From JAEUJM01 sp044221555 (GTDB lineage Bacteria > Actinomycetota > Acidimicrobiia > Acidimicrobiales > DATDAH01): a stretch of 64,000 nucleotides of DNA. Both the position numbers and the translations under genes were made by a program. The notes under the pieces were generated by a model. It ran no database searches, was not told where the DNA came from, and saw only the letters and a list, made by a program, of their open reading frames with translations. Position 1 is the first letter of the stretch. Each line of letters begins with the position of its first letter. This document shows, in pieces, positions 7,173 through 15,703 of the stretch. Location of the stretch: NCBI GenBank assembly GCA_044221555.1, contig JBGAOY010000003.1, positions 62,001 through 126,000 of the forward strand. The letters are read 5' to 3'.

Positions 7173-8120
7173 TCAGCGGGGCCCGGTCGGCCCCTCGGGC
7201 GCCGGCCCCTCGCCGGCCGGCGTCGTCGGCGCCAGCACGTCGGATCGGCCGTAGTGGCCGACGACGTCGAAGTAGCGCTTTGCGTGCAGTGCGTCCCTGA
7301 GGTCGCAGTCGGCCGTGACGATGCCCTCCTCGTCGTAGAGGGGGCCGGCGATGACCTCACCGGACGGGGCGACGATGCAGGCGCCCCCGCGTCCGAGCAC
7401 GGTGCCGTCGGGCGGGAGCGCCAGGGGGAAGTCCTCGGGGAACGCAGTGGTCGGGATGTACTGGGGGACACTCACCACGAAGGCGCCCGCCTCGATGGCG
7501 ATGTGGCGCATCGACACCAGCCAGGACTCGCTGTCGTCGGCCGTCGGCGCCAACCAGATCTGGGGCCCGCCCTGGTACACCGCCCAGCGGGCGAGGGGCA
7601 TGCGGTTCTCCCAGCAGATGAGCCCACCCACCCGGCCCACGCCGGGAAGGTCCACCACTGAGAGGTCGTCGCCGGCGCCGACGCCGTGGAACACCCGCTC
7701 GTGCATGGTGGGCATGAGCTTCCGGTGGCGATGAGCGACGCCCTGCGGCCCAATCACGAGGAGCGTGTTGTAGAGCGAACCCGGCCGGTGGTCCTCGCGC
7801 TCGTTCACGCCGATGGCGAGATGGACGCCGAGGTCGGCACAGGCGGCCACGAGGCGACCGACCTGGGGACCGCCCACATCGACACTCGACGCCCACATGC
7901 GCTCCCAGAGCTCGTCGCAGGCGGCCGACCAGGTCGCCGCCGCGGCCGCCCAGGCGCCGCTCGGGTAGAGCGACACGAAGCACTCGGGGAACACCACGAG
8001 GCTCGCCCCCTGCGCCGCGGCGCTCCCCATCCGTTCGACGACCCGGTCGATGGTGGCCTCGGCGTCGAGCACGGCCGGCGTGGCCTGGACCGCCGCGACC
8101 CGTACCGTCGCGAAGTCCAT
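7173..8120 (-). CDS. Carbon-nitrogen hydrolase, nitrilase type
   Basis: 315 aa with the complete Glu-Lys-Cys triad: E46 in VVFPECF, K134 in HRKLMPT and C169 in GGLICWENRMPL. The GLICWEN context and the length match true nitrilases (nitrile to carboxylic acid plus ammonia) better than short amidases, though a cyanide-hydratase-like substrate is not excluded. Cytoplasmic, single gene, convergent with the polymerase gene 12 bp away. The start is fixed by a TAGCGT box 6 nt upstream. Confidence 0.88.
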   Translation of the reverse strand: MDFATVRVAAVQATPAVLDAEATIDRVVERMGSAAAQGASLVVFPECFVSLYPSGAWAAAAATWSAACDELWERMWASSVDVGGPQVGRLVAACADLGVHLAIGVNEREDHRPGSLYNTLLVIGPQGVAHRHRKLMPTMHERVFHGVGAGDDLSVVDLPGVGRVGGLICWENRMPLARWAVYQGGPQIWLAPTADDSESWLVSMRHIAIEAGAFVVSVPQYIPTTAFPEDFPLALPPDGTVLGRGGACIVAPSGEVIAGPLYDEEGIVTADCDLRDALHAKRYFDVVGHYGRSDVLAPTTPAGEGPAPEGPTGPR

Positions 8121-8126
8121 GGCGGC

Positions 8127-8132
8127 ACGCTA
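8127..8132 (-). promoter_or_regulatory. -10 box TAGCGT for the nitrilase
   Basis: TAGCGT, GCCGCC, then ATG on the minus strand; no Shine-Dalgarno. Confidence 0.5.
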
Positions 8133-8152
8133 ACCAGGTTCGGCCGGCTCCG

Positions 8153-10489
8153 TCAGGTGGGTGCCGGGTCGGCCGTGCGGGCGTCGGCCTCCGGCTCGGC
8201 GAGGGAGAGGTAGCCCTCGTCCTCCTGGGCGAAGTGCAGGCGCAGGATGGCGTGCAGCCCGTAGAGCAGGCGCCGCATCTCGACCAGGTCCTCCTCGTCG
8301 GGTCCGTCGGCCGGGACCTCATCGAGCAGGCGACCGAGTCGGTGGACCTGGTGGCCGATCTCCACGTGGCCCCGAGACATGGCGGCGGTCGGGTCGACCC
8401 CGCCGAGGGTGCGGGCGACCGCCGGGTACAACGCCCGATCCTCGGCCTCCTCGTGGGGCAACAAGTCCTCGGCGAGGAAGCGGTACACCTTCCGCACCTC
8501 GGTCAGCGCCCGGATGGGATCGTCCGTGTCGAGGGTGTCGGCGGTGATCCGGAGCTGGTCCAGTTCGGGACGGAGCGACCGGTGCTCCTCGCTGAAGCGG
8601 CGAGCCAGTGCCGAGCCCTCCGCGTCGAGCCGTCGGGCGTGGTGGCGGCCGGGGGCGAGCGCCCGGAGCGCGTTCAGGATCACTGCCACGTCGATGAGCT
8701 CCTGGAGCACCGCCCCCCAGACCGGCGGGAGGTAGCCGCACGCCGCGGCGACCATGGCCGCGCCCGAGAGGCCCATGCCCACGACCACGCTCTGGAGCGC
8801 GATGCGCTGCGACCGCTTGGCGATGCCGATCCCTTCGGCGAGGTGGTCGAGGCGGTCGACCGTGAGCACGACGTCGGCCGCCTCCGACGAGGCAGTGGAT
8901 CCCCGCACGCCGACCGCGACGCCCACGTCGGCCAGCGCCAGGGCGGGAGCATCGTTGATGCCGTCGCCCACCATGATCGTGGACCCGTGGCGGCCGGCCT
9001 CGGCCACCGCGTCCACCTTCTCCTCGGGGGTTCGCTCGGCCAGCACGACATCGACCCCGAGCACCGCGCCGACGGACTCGGCGACGTCGGTGCGGTCCCC
9101 GGTGACCATGATGACCTGCTCGATGCCGCTGCGACGGAGCGCCCGGATGGTCCGTGGCGCATCCGAGCGGAGGGGATCGTCGAGCACGACCGCCCCGGCC
9201 GCGGCACCGTCGACCCGGACGAACATCGTGAGCGCACCATCGAGGTCGGCCCGACGTCGGACCGTCCGCACCCAGGGTGCCGGCGGCGCGTCGGGCAGGA
9301 TCCATGCCGCCTTGCCGACCGCGACCTCCTGCCCGTCCACGCGGCCGCGGACGCCGTGGGCGGGGACCTCCTCCACCCCGGACGGCAGCACCAGATCGAT
9401 GCCGCGCCCCCTGGCAGCCTGCACGACGGCGGCGGCGAGCACGTGCGGTGACACCTGGTCGAGCGAGGCCGCGAGTCGCAGCACCTCCTCTCCCGGCATC
9501 GCCCCGGCGGAGATCACCTCCGCGACCGAGGGCCTCCCCTCGGTGAGGGTTCCGGTCTTGTCCAGGAGCAGGATCGTGCCCGCCGCGAGCTGCTCGAGGG
9601 CGGCGCCGCCCTTGACGATGACGCCGATCCGCGCCGCCCGCGAGAGTCCCGAGACGACGGCGACCGGCGCGGCGAGGATCAACGGGCAGGGCGTCGCCAC
9701 GACGAGCACCGCGACCGCCCGGACGGGGTCGCCGGTCGCCGCCCAGGCCGCACCGGCAAGGACGACGCTCACGAGGAGGAACCAGCCCGCGAAGCGGTCG
9801 GCCGTGCGCACGAAGGGAGCGCTGTCCGCCTGGGCCTGCTCGACGAGGCGGACCACCCCGGCGTAGGTGCTCCCGGCCGCGGTGGTGCTCGATCGCAGGT
9901 CGAACGCGGGGCCCGCGTTGACGGTGCCGCTGCGGACGGCGTCGGCGAGGCGGTGCTCGACGGGAAGTGGCTCACCCGTCAAGGCCGATTCGTCGAGTAC
10001 GGCGACCCCGGACTCGACCAGGCCGTCGACCGCGAGCACCTCGCCGGGCCGGACCAGGAGGAGGTCGCCGGGCTGCACATCGTCGATCGAGGTCTCCGCC
10101 AAGTCGCCGTCCCGGTACCGGTGCACGGATCGGGGCGCCCGGCCGACGAGCGCTCGGAGGTCTCGCTCGGCCCGTGATCCCGCTCGCGCCTCGAGCATGC
10201 GGCCACTGGCCAGCATCACGGTGATGATGGCGCCGGCCAGGTACTCGCCCACGGCCAGGGCGCCGACCTGGGCGAGCACGGCCACGACGTCGACGCCGAG
10301 CCGACCCTGCCGGGCGGCCTGCACGAGCCAGAAGACGCCGGGACCGATCCCCAGCAGCGTGGCGGCCGCCCACACCGCGTCGGCCCCGCCTTCGTGCCCG
10401 GCGACGGCCAGCCCGCCGCCGGCCACCAGCAGGGCGACTGCTGCGAGGAACAGGGCCGTCTCCGCGAGGGCGCCGCGGGCCTGCTCCAT
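8153..10489 (-). CDS. P1B-type heavy-metal ATPase with C-terminal hemerythrin domain (P1B-5-like)
   Basis: 778 aa. Membrane helices occupy about 8-95, the actuator TGEP is at 171, the metal-site helix carries TPCPLILAAP at 266, the phosphorylation motif is DKTGT (D310), followed by MVTGD at 461 and GDGIND at 508. There is no N-terminal metal-binding domain. The usual SEHP is altered to SPHV near 347. Residues 635-757 form a hemerythrin-like helical bundle with H636, HEEAE at 679, H708, H746 and HFAQE at 752. TPC plus a C-terminal hemerythrin domain is the signature of the P1B-5 group, reported for an Acidothermus ATPase; the transported metal is probably Ni or Fe (inference). Confidence 0.9.
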   Translation of the reverse strand: MEQARGALAETALFLAAVALLVAGGGLAVAGHEGGADAVWAAATLLGIGPGVFWLVQAARQGRLGVDVVAVLAQVGALAVGEYLAGAIITVMLASGRMLEARAGSRAERDLRALVGRAPRSVHRYRDGDLAETSIDDVQPGDLLLVRPGEVLAVDGLVESGVAVLDESALTGEPLPVEHRLADAVRSGTVNAGPAFDLRSSTTAAGSTYAGVVRLVEQAQADSAPFVRTADRFAGWFLLVSVVLAGAAWAATGDPVRAVAVLVVATPCPLILAAPVAVVSGLSRAARIGVIVKGGAALEQLAAGTILLLDKTGTLTEGRPSVAEVISAGAMPGEEVLRLAASLDQVSPHVLAAAVVQAARGRGIDLVLPSGVEEVPAHGVRGRVDGQEVAVGKAAWILPDAPPAPWVRTVRRRADLDGALTMFVRVDGAAAGAVVLDDPLRSDAPRTIRALRRSGIEQVIMVTGDRTDVAESVGAVLGVDVVLAERTPEEKVDAVAEAGRHGSTIMVGDGINDAPALALADVGVAVGVRGSTASSEAADVVLTVDRLDHLAEGIGIAKRSQRIALQSVVVGMGLSGAAMVAAACGYLPPVWGAVLQELIDVAVILNALRALAPGRHHARRLDAEGSALARRFSEEHRSLRPELDQLRITADTLDTDDPIRALTEVRKVYRFLAEDLLPHEEAEDRALYPAVARTLGGVDPTAAMSRGHVEIGHQVHRLGRLLDEVPADGPDEEDLVEMRRLLYGLHAILRLHFAQEDEGYLSLAEPEADARTADPAPT

Positions 10490-10495
10490 GAGCCG

Positions 10496-10501
10496 ACTCT
10501 A
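10496..10501 (-). promoter_or_regulatory. -10 box TAGAGT for the P1B ATPase
   Basis: TAGAGT, CGGCTC, ATG on the minus strand. Confidence 0.5.
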
Positions 10502-10613
10502 TGGGCCGAGGACGCGCCCTTCGCCCCGCGCTCGCTCGTCGATCATCCCGAGGAGGCCGCCGGCGTCAGCACCGACGGGGGCTGATGCGGGGCGGCGGGG
10601 CGGAGGGGTCGTC

Positions 10614-11207
10614 TCAGCGCAGACCCTGCTGGAGGCGGCGGAACCCGTCGGCGGCGGCGCGGCCGAGGTCGGGCCCCTCGGGATCGTCGACCCAGTGCCG
10701 GAACACGGCCAGGATCGTCCCCATGACCGCCGCCGCGGTCTGGCGGGCGACGGGCTCGCCGGGGTCGATGTGGAGCCGCCGGCTGAAGTCGAGGGTGAGG
10801 CGGTCGGCCGCGTCGTCGAAGAGTTGCACCACGCCCGAGCGCAACGGGGTGCTCTCCCGGAGGCGGCGGAGGTCGGTGGCGGCCTCCGGCTTCGGGTTGA
10901 GCCCGACCGCCGAGGCCATCTCCGCCACGGCGATGCACGCCGCGAGGGGTGGTTCTGCGGCGGGGCGGGCCTCGATCGAGGTGATGGCCAACTCGATCCC
11001 GTCGGTGATGGGCGCGAGCGCGACGGCCACCTTCGAGGGGTAGTAGCGGAAGAAGGTCGGCTCGCTCACGTCGGCGGCCGCGGCGATCTGAGCGACGGTG
11101 GTCTGCTCGAAGCCCTGTTGCCGGAACAACTCGAGCGCCCGCTCGCGCAGGAGGAGCCGGGTGACGGCCTTCTTTCGCTCGCGGAGCCCGGGCGGCGGCT
11201 CAGTCAC
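10614..11207 (-). CDS. TetR-family regulator divergent from ABC exporter
   Basis: 197 aa. The HTH reads TTVAQIAAAADVSEPTFFRYYPSK around residues 33-56, with a helical ligand-binding half after it. It is transcribed away from a LolD/MacB-like ABC operon, and a perfect AAGTGA-CTA-TCACTT operator lies between them inside the ABC promoter. The usual reading is a repressor of the exporter released by an exported drug or lipid. GTG 11207 follows TACGGT by 6 nt. Confidence 0.85.
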   Translation of the reverse strand: MTEPPPGLRERKKAVTRLLLRERALELFRQQGFEQTTVAQIAAAADVSEPTFFRYYPSKVAVALAPITDGIELAITSIEARPAAEPPLAACIAVAEMASAVGLNPKPEAATDLRRLRESTPLRSGVVQLFDDAADRLTLDFSRRLHIDPGEPVARQTAAAVMGTILAVFRHWVDDPEGPDLGRAAADGFRRLQQGLR

Positions 11208-11213
11208 GGCGCC

Positions 11214-11219
11214 ACCGTA
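11214..11219 (-). promoter_or_regulatory. -10 box TACGGT for the TetR gene
   Basis: TACGGT, GGCGCC, GTG on the minus strand. Confidence 0.5.
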
Positions 11220-11255
11220 GCCGGTTCGCCAGCGAGAACTGTGGGTAACTTGTAC

Positions 11256-11284
11256 TTGTAAGTGACTATCACTTTTGTTACCGT
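11256..11284 (+). promoter_or_regulatory. Promoter of the ABC exporter operon with embedded TetR operator
   Basis: -35 TTGTAA (11256-11261), 17-nt spacer, -10 TACCGT (11279-11284), 6 nt, GTG at 11291. The spacer holds most of the perfect inverted repeat AAGTGA-CTA-TCACTT (11260-11274), so repressor binding there would exclude RNA polymerase. Confidence 0.7.
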
Positions 11285-11290
11285 GACCTC

Positions 11291-12013
11291 GTGCTCCCGT
11301 CCACTGCATCGCCCGCCGCACCGGCGTTGAGCGCGCCCGCTGTCGAAGCCAGCCATCTCGGACGAACGTACGGCCAGGGCGCGACCGCGGTCGTCGCGGT
11401 GGACGACGTGTCGTTCTCCATCGCCTCGGGGGCGATGGTGTGCATCATGGGCAAGAGCGGATCGGGCAAGTCCACGCTCCTGCGCCAGTTGGGGCTCATC
11501 GACGTGCCCACCACCGGCACCCTGTGCCTGGAGGGGGCCGACGTCGCCACCCTCGACGAGCGTCGGCGCTCGGCGCTCCGCCTCGATCGGCTGGGCTACG
11601 TCTTCCAGGAGTACGCCCTCCTCCCCGAGCTCTCGGCGGCCGAGAACGTCGCGCTGCCGGCCTTGATGCACGGGGCGCGCAAGAAGGTGGCCCAGCGCCG
11701 TGCCGCCGAGCTGCTCGAGCTGGTCGACCTCGCCGATCGGGCCGACCACCGCCCCAACGAGCTGTCGGGCGGCCAGCAGCAGCGGGTGGCCATCGCTCGA
11801 GCACTGGTCAACCGACCGGGGATCCTCTTCGCCGACGAGCCCACTGGCAACCTCGACTCGCGGGCGACCGGGACCGTGATGGAGGCACTCGTGCGGATGA
11901 ACGCCGACCTGGGCGTCACCATCGTGTTCGTCTCCCACGACCCGGACCACCGCCGCTACGCGAGCGATCTCCTCTACCTCCGCGACGGCAGTCTCGTCGC
12001 CCCCTACTTCTGA
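11291..12013 (+). CDS. ABC transporter ATP-binding protein (LolD/MacB type)
   Basis: 240 aa with Walker A GKSGSGKST near residue 54, Q-loop YVFQEYALLPELSA, signature LSGGQQQR, Walker B ILFADEPTGNLDS and H-loop VSHD. The FQE...LLPELSAAENV and DEPTGNLDS wording is that of the MacB/LolD/FtsE group, which drives FtsX-type permeases and not channel importers. The stop overlaps the permease start (TGATG). Leaderless GTG start behind TACCGT. Confidence 0.92.
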   Translation: MLPSTASPAAPALSAPAVEASHLGRTYGQGATAVVAVDDVSFSIASGAMVCIMGKSGSGKSTLLRQLGLIDVPTTGTLCLEGADVATLDERRRSALRLDRLGYVFQEYALLPELSAAENVALPALMHGARKKVAQRRAAELLELVDLADRADHRPNELSGGQQQRVAIARALVNRPGILFADEPTGNLDSRATGTVMEALVRMNADLGVTIVFVSHDPDHRRYASDLLYLRDGSLVAPYF

Positions 12014-13281
12014 TGGCCGCGCCCGCCGCGGTGTCCCGGTCCGCTGCGGCCCCGACCCCCGTCGCGCGCGATGGCCACCTGGCCCGATGGCGTTCGGGGC
12101 GGACGGCGTGGTTCCTCGGGCTCCGGTCGATCACCCGTGGCAACTGGGGGGTGCTCGCCCTCACGGTGACGATGATGGCCCTCGTCTACGCCCAGCTGCT
12201 GTTCATCCCGTCGCTCATCCAGGGGGCGATCGAGGGCATCGAGCACGAGCTGCGCTCGTCGGTCACCGGCGACCTCGTCCTCACGCCCGGGGCCGACGAC
12301 CTCGTCATCGAGGACAGCGCCGCGGTCACCGACGCGGTGCGGTCGGTCGAGGGTGTCGATGCCGCGACGGCGACGATGCTCGCCGGCAACCAGGTCTCCC
12401 ACGGGAACCGCACCAACTCGTGGCCCGTGCTGGCCATCGACCCGGAGGGCTACGGCGACGTCTTCGCCACACCGCAGCACCTGGTCGAAGGCCGCTTCCT
12501 CGAGCGGGGGGACCGTGACGCCGTCGTGCTCGGCATACGCATCGCCGGCGCCGACCGCGACGGGCTCCGCCAGTCGCTGCAGACCGTGCACGCGGGCGAC
12601 ACCGTCTCGATCACCCTCGTCGACGGCGCTCGTCACGACTACGAGGTCGTGGGCATCTACGAGGACCAGCTCGCCCAGGGCAACGCCCGCGCCTTCATCA
12701 CCGCGGGAGACGCCACGGCCAAGGTCCCCGCCCTCGACGGCCGGGCGACCTCGATCGCAGTGCGCAGCGACGGCACCGACGTCGACGTGGTGGCGGACTC
12801 GGTCACGGCTGAGGTCGACTCGCTCACGGTCGACACCTGGGAGGACCTCTCCAGCAGCCTCGACGAGCAGGTGGCCTCGTTCCGGCTCATCGGGCGCATC
12901 CTGGGAGCGGTGTCGCTCTTCGTGGCCGCCATCACGGTGTTCATCGTCACCTACGTCGACCTCGCGGCCAAGCGGCGCACGATCGGCATCGAGCGCGCCA
13001 TCGGGATCACACCGTCGGCCATCGTGGGGAGCTACCTGCTGCGGGCCACCGTCTTCGGCCTCGCCGGGGTCGGCCTGGGTGCGCTGCTCATGCTCGGTGC
13101 CGTCGTGCCCCTGTTCGACCACCACCCCCTCTCGTTCCCGACCGGACCGGTCACCCTCTCGGTGACGGGCCAGGTGCTGCGCCGCAACGGGGGGGTGATG
13201 CTCGTCGTCGCCGTGCTGGGCGCCCTCCTCCCGGCGCTACGCACGGTGCGCACCCGCCTGCTCGACGCCATCTGGGGCTGA
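12013..13281 (+). CDS. FtsX/MacB-type ABC permease
   Basis: 422 aa in the classic FtsX layout: a cytoplasmic N-tail and helix 1 (about 38-60, VLALTVTMMALVYAQLLF), a large extracytoplasmic MacB-like domain of ~230 residues, then three helices near 300-320 (GAVSLFVAAITVFIVTYVD), 340-365 and 395-412. It forms the membrane part of the exporter with the preceding ATPase and is translationally coupled to it. The substrate (antibiotic, peptide or lipoprotein) is unknown; no MacA-like adaptor is present, as expected outside Gram-negatives. Confidence 0.88.
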   Translation: MAAPAAVSRSAAAPTPVARDGHLARWRSGRTAWFLGLRSITRGNWGVLALTVTMMALVYAQLLFIPSLIQGAIEGIEHELRSSVTGDLVLTPGADDLVIEDSAAVTDAVRSVEGVDAATATMLAGNQVSHGNRTNSWPVLAIDPEGYGDVFATPQHLVEGRFLERGDRDAVVLGIRIAGADRDGLRQSLQTVHAGDTVSITLVDGARHDYEVVGIYEDQLAQGNARAFITAGDATAKVPALDGRATSIAVRSDGTDVDVVADSVTAEVDSLTVDTWEDLSSSLDEQVASFRLIGRILGAVSLFVAAITVFIVTYVDLAAKRRTIGIERAIGITPSAIVGSYLLRATVFGLAGVGLGALLMLGAVVPLFDHHPLSFPTGPVTLSVTGQVLRRNGGVMLVVAVLGALLPALRTVRTRLLDAIWG

Positions 13282-13323
13282 CCGACCGCGGTCCGGCCCG
13301 GCGGCAACGTGATCGGGTGCTGG

Positions 13324-13551
13324 TCAGCCCGGGTAGCAGGCGCAACCGCCGCCGCACGGGCCCGGGGGCGGGCCGGCGCTGGGCGCGGGGCCCGAGGCGG
13401 TGTCCGAGCCCACCGAGGCGAACACGCTCAGCAGGCGGGTGGTGTCGTCGTGCCCGGACGGGCACGACGCCGGGGCGTCGGAGTCGGCCATCGACCGGCG
13501 GAGCTCGAAGGTCTCCCCGCAGGCGCGGCACCGGTACTCGTAGGTCGGCAT
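13324..13551 (-). CDS. FmdB-family zinc-ribbon protein
   Basis: 75 aa. It begins MPTYEYRCRACGETFELRRSM, the FmdB/Rv2302-like zinc ribbon, with a second metal ligand set at CPSGHDD and an added Gly/Pro/Cys-rich tail (GPCGGGCACYPG) that could bind a further metal. Members are small regulators or metal proteins of unclear role. Its -10 box overlaps the stop codon of the PEP-utilising-enzyme gene upstream on the same strand. Confidence 0.85.
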   Translation of the reverse strand: MPTYEYRCRACGETFELRRSMADSDAPASCPSGHDDTTRLLSVFASVGSDTASGPAPSAGPPPGPCGGGCACYPG

Positions 13552-13559
13552 CGCCACCG

Positions 13560-13565
13560 ATGCTA
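13560..13565 (-). promoter_or_regulatory. -10 box TAGCAT for the FmdB gene
   Basis: TAGCAT, 8 nt, ATG. The TAG of the box is the stop codon of the upstream gene. Confidence 0.4.
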
Positions 13566-15044
13566 CCGGTGCGGGTCCAACCGCGTCACCGCCCCGGTGT
13601 GCCCGTCGACCCGGACGAGGTCGCCGGTGCGCAGCGCGGTGGTGGCGTCGCCGGTGCCCACCACTGCGGGGATGCCGTACTCGCGAGCGACGACGGACGT
13701 GTGCGAGAAGGGCGAGCCGCTGTCGGTGACGACGGCCGCGGCCAGGGCGAACAACGGTGTCCACGCCGGCGCGGTGAGCGGGGCGACCAGGATCTCGCCG
13801 GGCACGAGATCGGTGAAGTCGTCGGGCCCGAGCACCACCCGCACCGGGCCCTCGGTGACACCGGCGCTGGTGGGCACACCCTGCAGCACGGGGTCCACAC
13901 CGGGATCGAGGGGGTGGCAGAGCGTCTCCACGATCTTCGCCTCCTGCTTCCAGGGGCCGGCGACGGGCCCGAGCGACAGCGGGGCGGCCAGACGCCGCTG
14001 TGCGTCACGCCGCGCCCGACGCTCGGCGACCGCATCGGCTCGTGGCCCGGCGTCGCCGGCACACGCGGCGAGGATCTCGTCGCGCTCGAGGAAGTAGACG
14101 TCGGCGGCCTCGGCCAGCACGCCGTCCGCGGCGAGGCGTTCGCCGACGGCCGCCATGGCGGCCCGGAGGGCGGGCCAGGCGTAGGTCAGGCTGCTCGCGA
14201 GAGCCTCACGGTCCGCGATGGCGGCGCGGGCGAGGGCGAGTAGTTGGTCGAACCGCTCCCGCTTCGCGCCCGCGAGGTCGGAGCGGCAGCGCTCGGCCTC
14301 TGCGTCGGCGTCGGCGCGGAGGCGGTGGTGGCGCTCGGTGAGCGCGACCGGGTCGGCGTGCGGGCCGACCGCGAGCTCGCCGAAGGTGGGCTCGACCCAG
14401 TCGAGCGAGACCACATCGTGGGACTGCGGTTGCGCCGGGTCGACGACGCCGGTGAGCAGCAGGAGGTGCGAACACGGCCCACCTCCGGGGAGGTGGGTGC
14501 GGAGGAAGCGGGCGAGGGCGTACTCCGCCTTGCTCGCGTACCCGACGGTCGTGACGATCGTCAGCAGCGCCGCACCGGACGCCCGCCCGAGGCGCTCCAC
14601 GGTGCCGACCGGGTCCTCGTCGACGCCCGCGGCCGAGTCGGCGAGGGCCGTCTGCAGCGCGGGCTGCACCACGGTCTCGTGGTACGTCCGACCGGGCCGG
14701 GCGAGGACGTCGCGCGCCCGCTCCGGCTTCGTCGGGAAGGTGGCGAGGGCCATCCCCTGCGCCAGCATCGCTCGGGGGTGACGGGCCAGCGTCCGCACGA
14801 GCCCGTCGACCGCCCCTTCGTTGGTGAAGTACCAGCCGTTCACCGTCACGTGCAGCCGGTCACCGAGCCGGAAGTGGAACAGCGTCTCGGAGGCGTCCCG
14901 GAAGCCGTCCTCGAGCAGCGGCAGGAGCCACGTCTCGAACGACGGGGACATCGGGGCGGGGAGCCACTCGGCGATCCGGAAGTCTCGGCGCCAGTGCCCG
15001 GAGACGGGCGCCTCCCACGGCTCGGGGGTGAAGGTCGAGGTCAT
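13563..15044 (-). CDS. PEP-utilising enzyme lacking the ATP-grasp domain (Rph/PpsA-like)
   Basis: 493 aa. The C-terminus is a swivelling phosphohistidine domain: TDSGSPFSHTSVVAREYGIP with the phospho-accepting histidine at about 448, then VVGTGDATTALRTGDLVRVDG. The central part (FLERDEI, helical) resembles the middle domain of rifampin phosphotransferases. The N-terminal ATP-grasp domain of PEP synthase or Rph is absent, and the protein begins directly with a region like the Rph linker (WEAPVSGHWRRDF). It may need a partner kinase or have lost phosphotransfer. It is the last gene of a membrane protein-TetR-enzyme operon; ATGA overlap with tetR. Confidence 0.75.
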   Translation of the reverse strand: MTSTFTPEPWEAPVSGHWRRDFRIAEWLPAPMSPSFETWLLPLLEDGFRDASETLFHFRLGDRLHVTVNGWYFTNEGAVDGLVRTLARHPRAMLAQGMALATFPTKPERARDVLARPGRTYHETVVQPALQTALADSAAGVDEDPVGTVERLGRASGAALLTIVTTVGYASKAEYALARFLRTHLPGGGPCSHLLLLTGVVDPAQPQSHDVVSLDWVEPTFGELAVGPHADPVALTERHHRLRADADAEAERCRSDLAGAKRERFDQLLALARAAIADREALASSLTYAWPALRAAMAAVGERLAADGVLAEAADVYFLERDEILAACAGDAGPRADAVAERRARRDAQRRLAAPLSLGPVAGPWKQEAKIVETLCHPLDPGVDPVLQGVPTSAGVTEGPVRVVLGPDDFTDLVPGEILVAPLTAPAWTPLFALAAAVVTDSGSPFSHTSVVAREYGIPAVVGTGDATTALRTGDLVRVDGHTGAVTRLDPHR

Positions 15045-15703
15045 GCGTCCTCCCAGGGTTCGGCGCCGCGCCGGGTGAGCTCGGCGAGCAGGGTGCGGAG
15101 CGTCCAGGCGTGGGCCCGGCCCGCCTCCTCGAGGGTCAGGTTCCAGCGCTGCGCGCTGATGGCCAGCGTGCGGATGCTGACGGTGGAGTGGACGGCGGCG
15201 GCGAGGGCCCGGAGCTGACGGTCGTCGAGCTCGCCTGCGTTGGTGGTCAGGTCGGCGAGGCGGTCGATGAAGGCGAGGTCCCGGGCGCGGCGCGCCGCGA
15301 TGCTGAGCGGGTAGTCCTCGATGCCGATCTCCTGCTCGGCGACGCGCACGTGGCCCATCCGCTCGGACCATGCCTTGGTGATGTCCTCGATCACGGCGGC
15401 GTACCCGTCGAGGTCGCGGGGCTCCGCCCGGCCGAGGCCGATCGGCCGCTCGGCGGCGTAAGCCTCGTCGAGCGCCTGTCTCGTGGGGAAGAAGCGGTAG
15501 ACGGTGCGCTCCGAGATGCCGGCGATCTCCGCCACTCGGGCGTACGTGAGTCGCTCGGGGTCGATGGCGCCGCCATGGAACAGCTCGATCTCGGCGCAGG
15601 CCTCCAGGATGGCGCGGCGGGTCTGGGCCCGCTTGCGCTCGCGGAGCGAGGGGGGAGCGTGCGCGTGCTCCCCCCCCGGCCCCTCATGGTCCGGGTCGCT
15701 CAC
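15041..15703 (-). CDS. TetR-family regulator in PEP-enzyme operon
   Basis: 220 aa. The HTH is LTYARVAEIAGISERTVYRFFPTR, near residue 52-75, after an RERKRAQTRRAILEA lead-in. It overlaps both neighbours by 4 nt (stop of the membrane protein gene, start of the PEP enzyme). It probably binds the 38-bp palindrome 720 bp upstream in front of the operon and so also controls the divergent SDR gene. A possible internal leaderless promoter, TACCGT 6 nt ahead of GTG, lies within the end of the upstream gene. Confidence 0.82.
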   Translation of the reverse strand: MSDPDHEGPGGEHAHAPPSLRERKRAQTRRAILEACAEIELFHGGAIDPERLTYARVAEIAGISERTVYRFFPTRQALDEAYAAERPIGLGRAEPRDLDGYAAVIEDITKAWSERMGHVRVAEQEIGIEDYPLSIAARRARDLAFIDRLADLTTNAGELDDRQLRALAAAVHSTVSIRTLAISAQRWNLTLEEAGRAHAWTLRTLLAELTRRGAEPWEDA

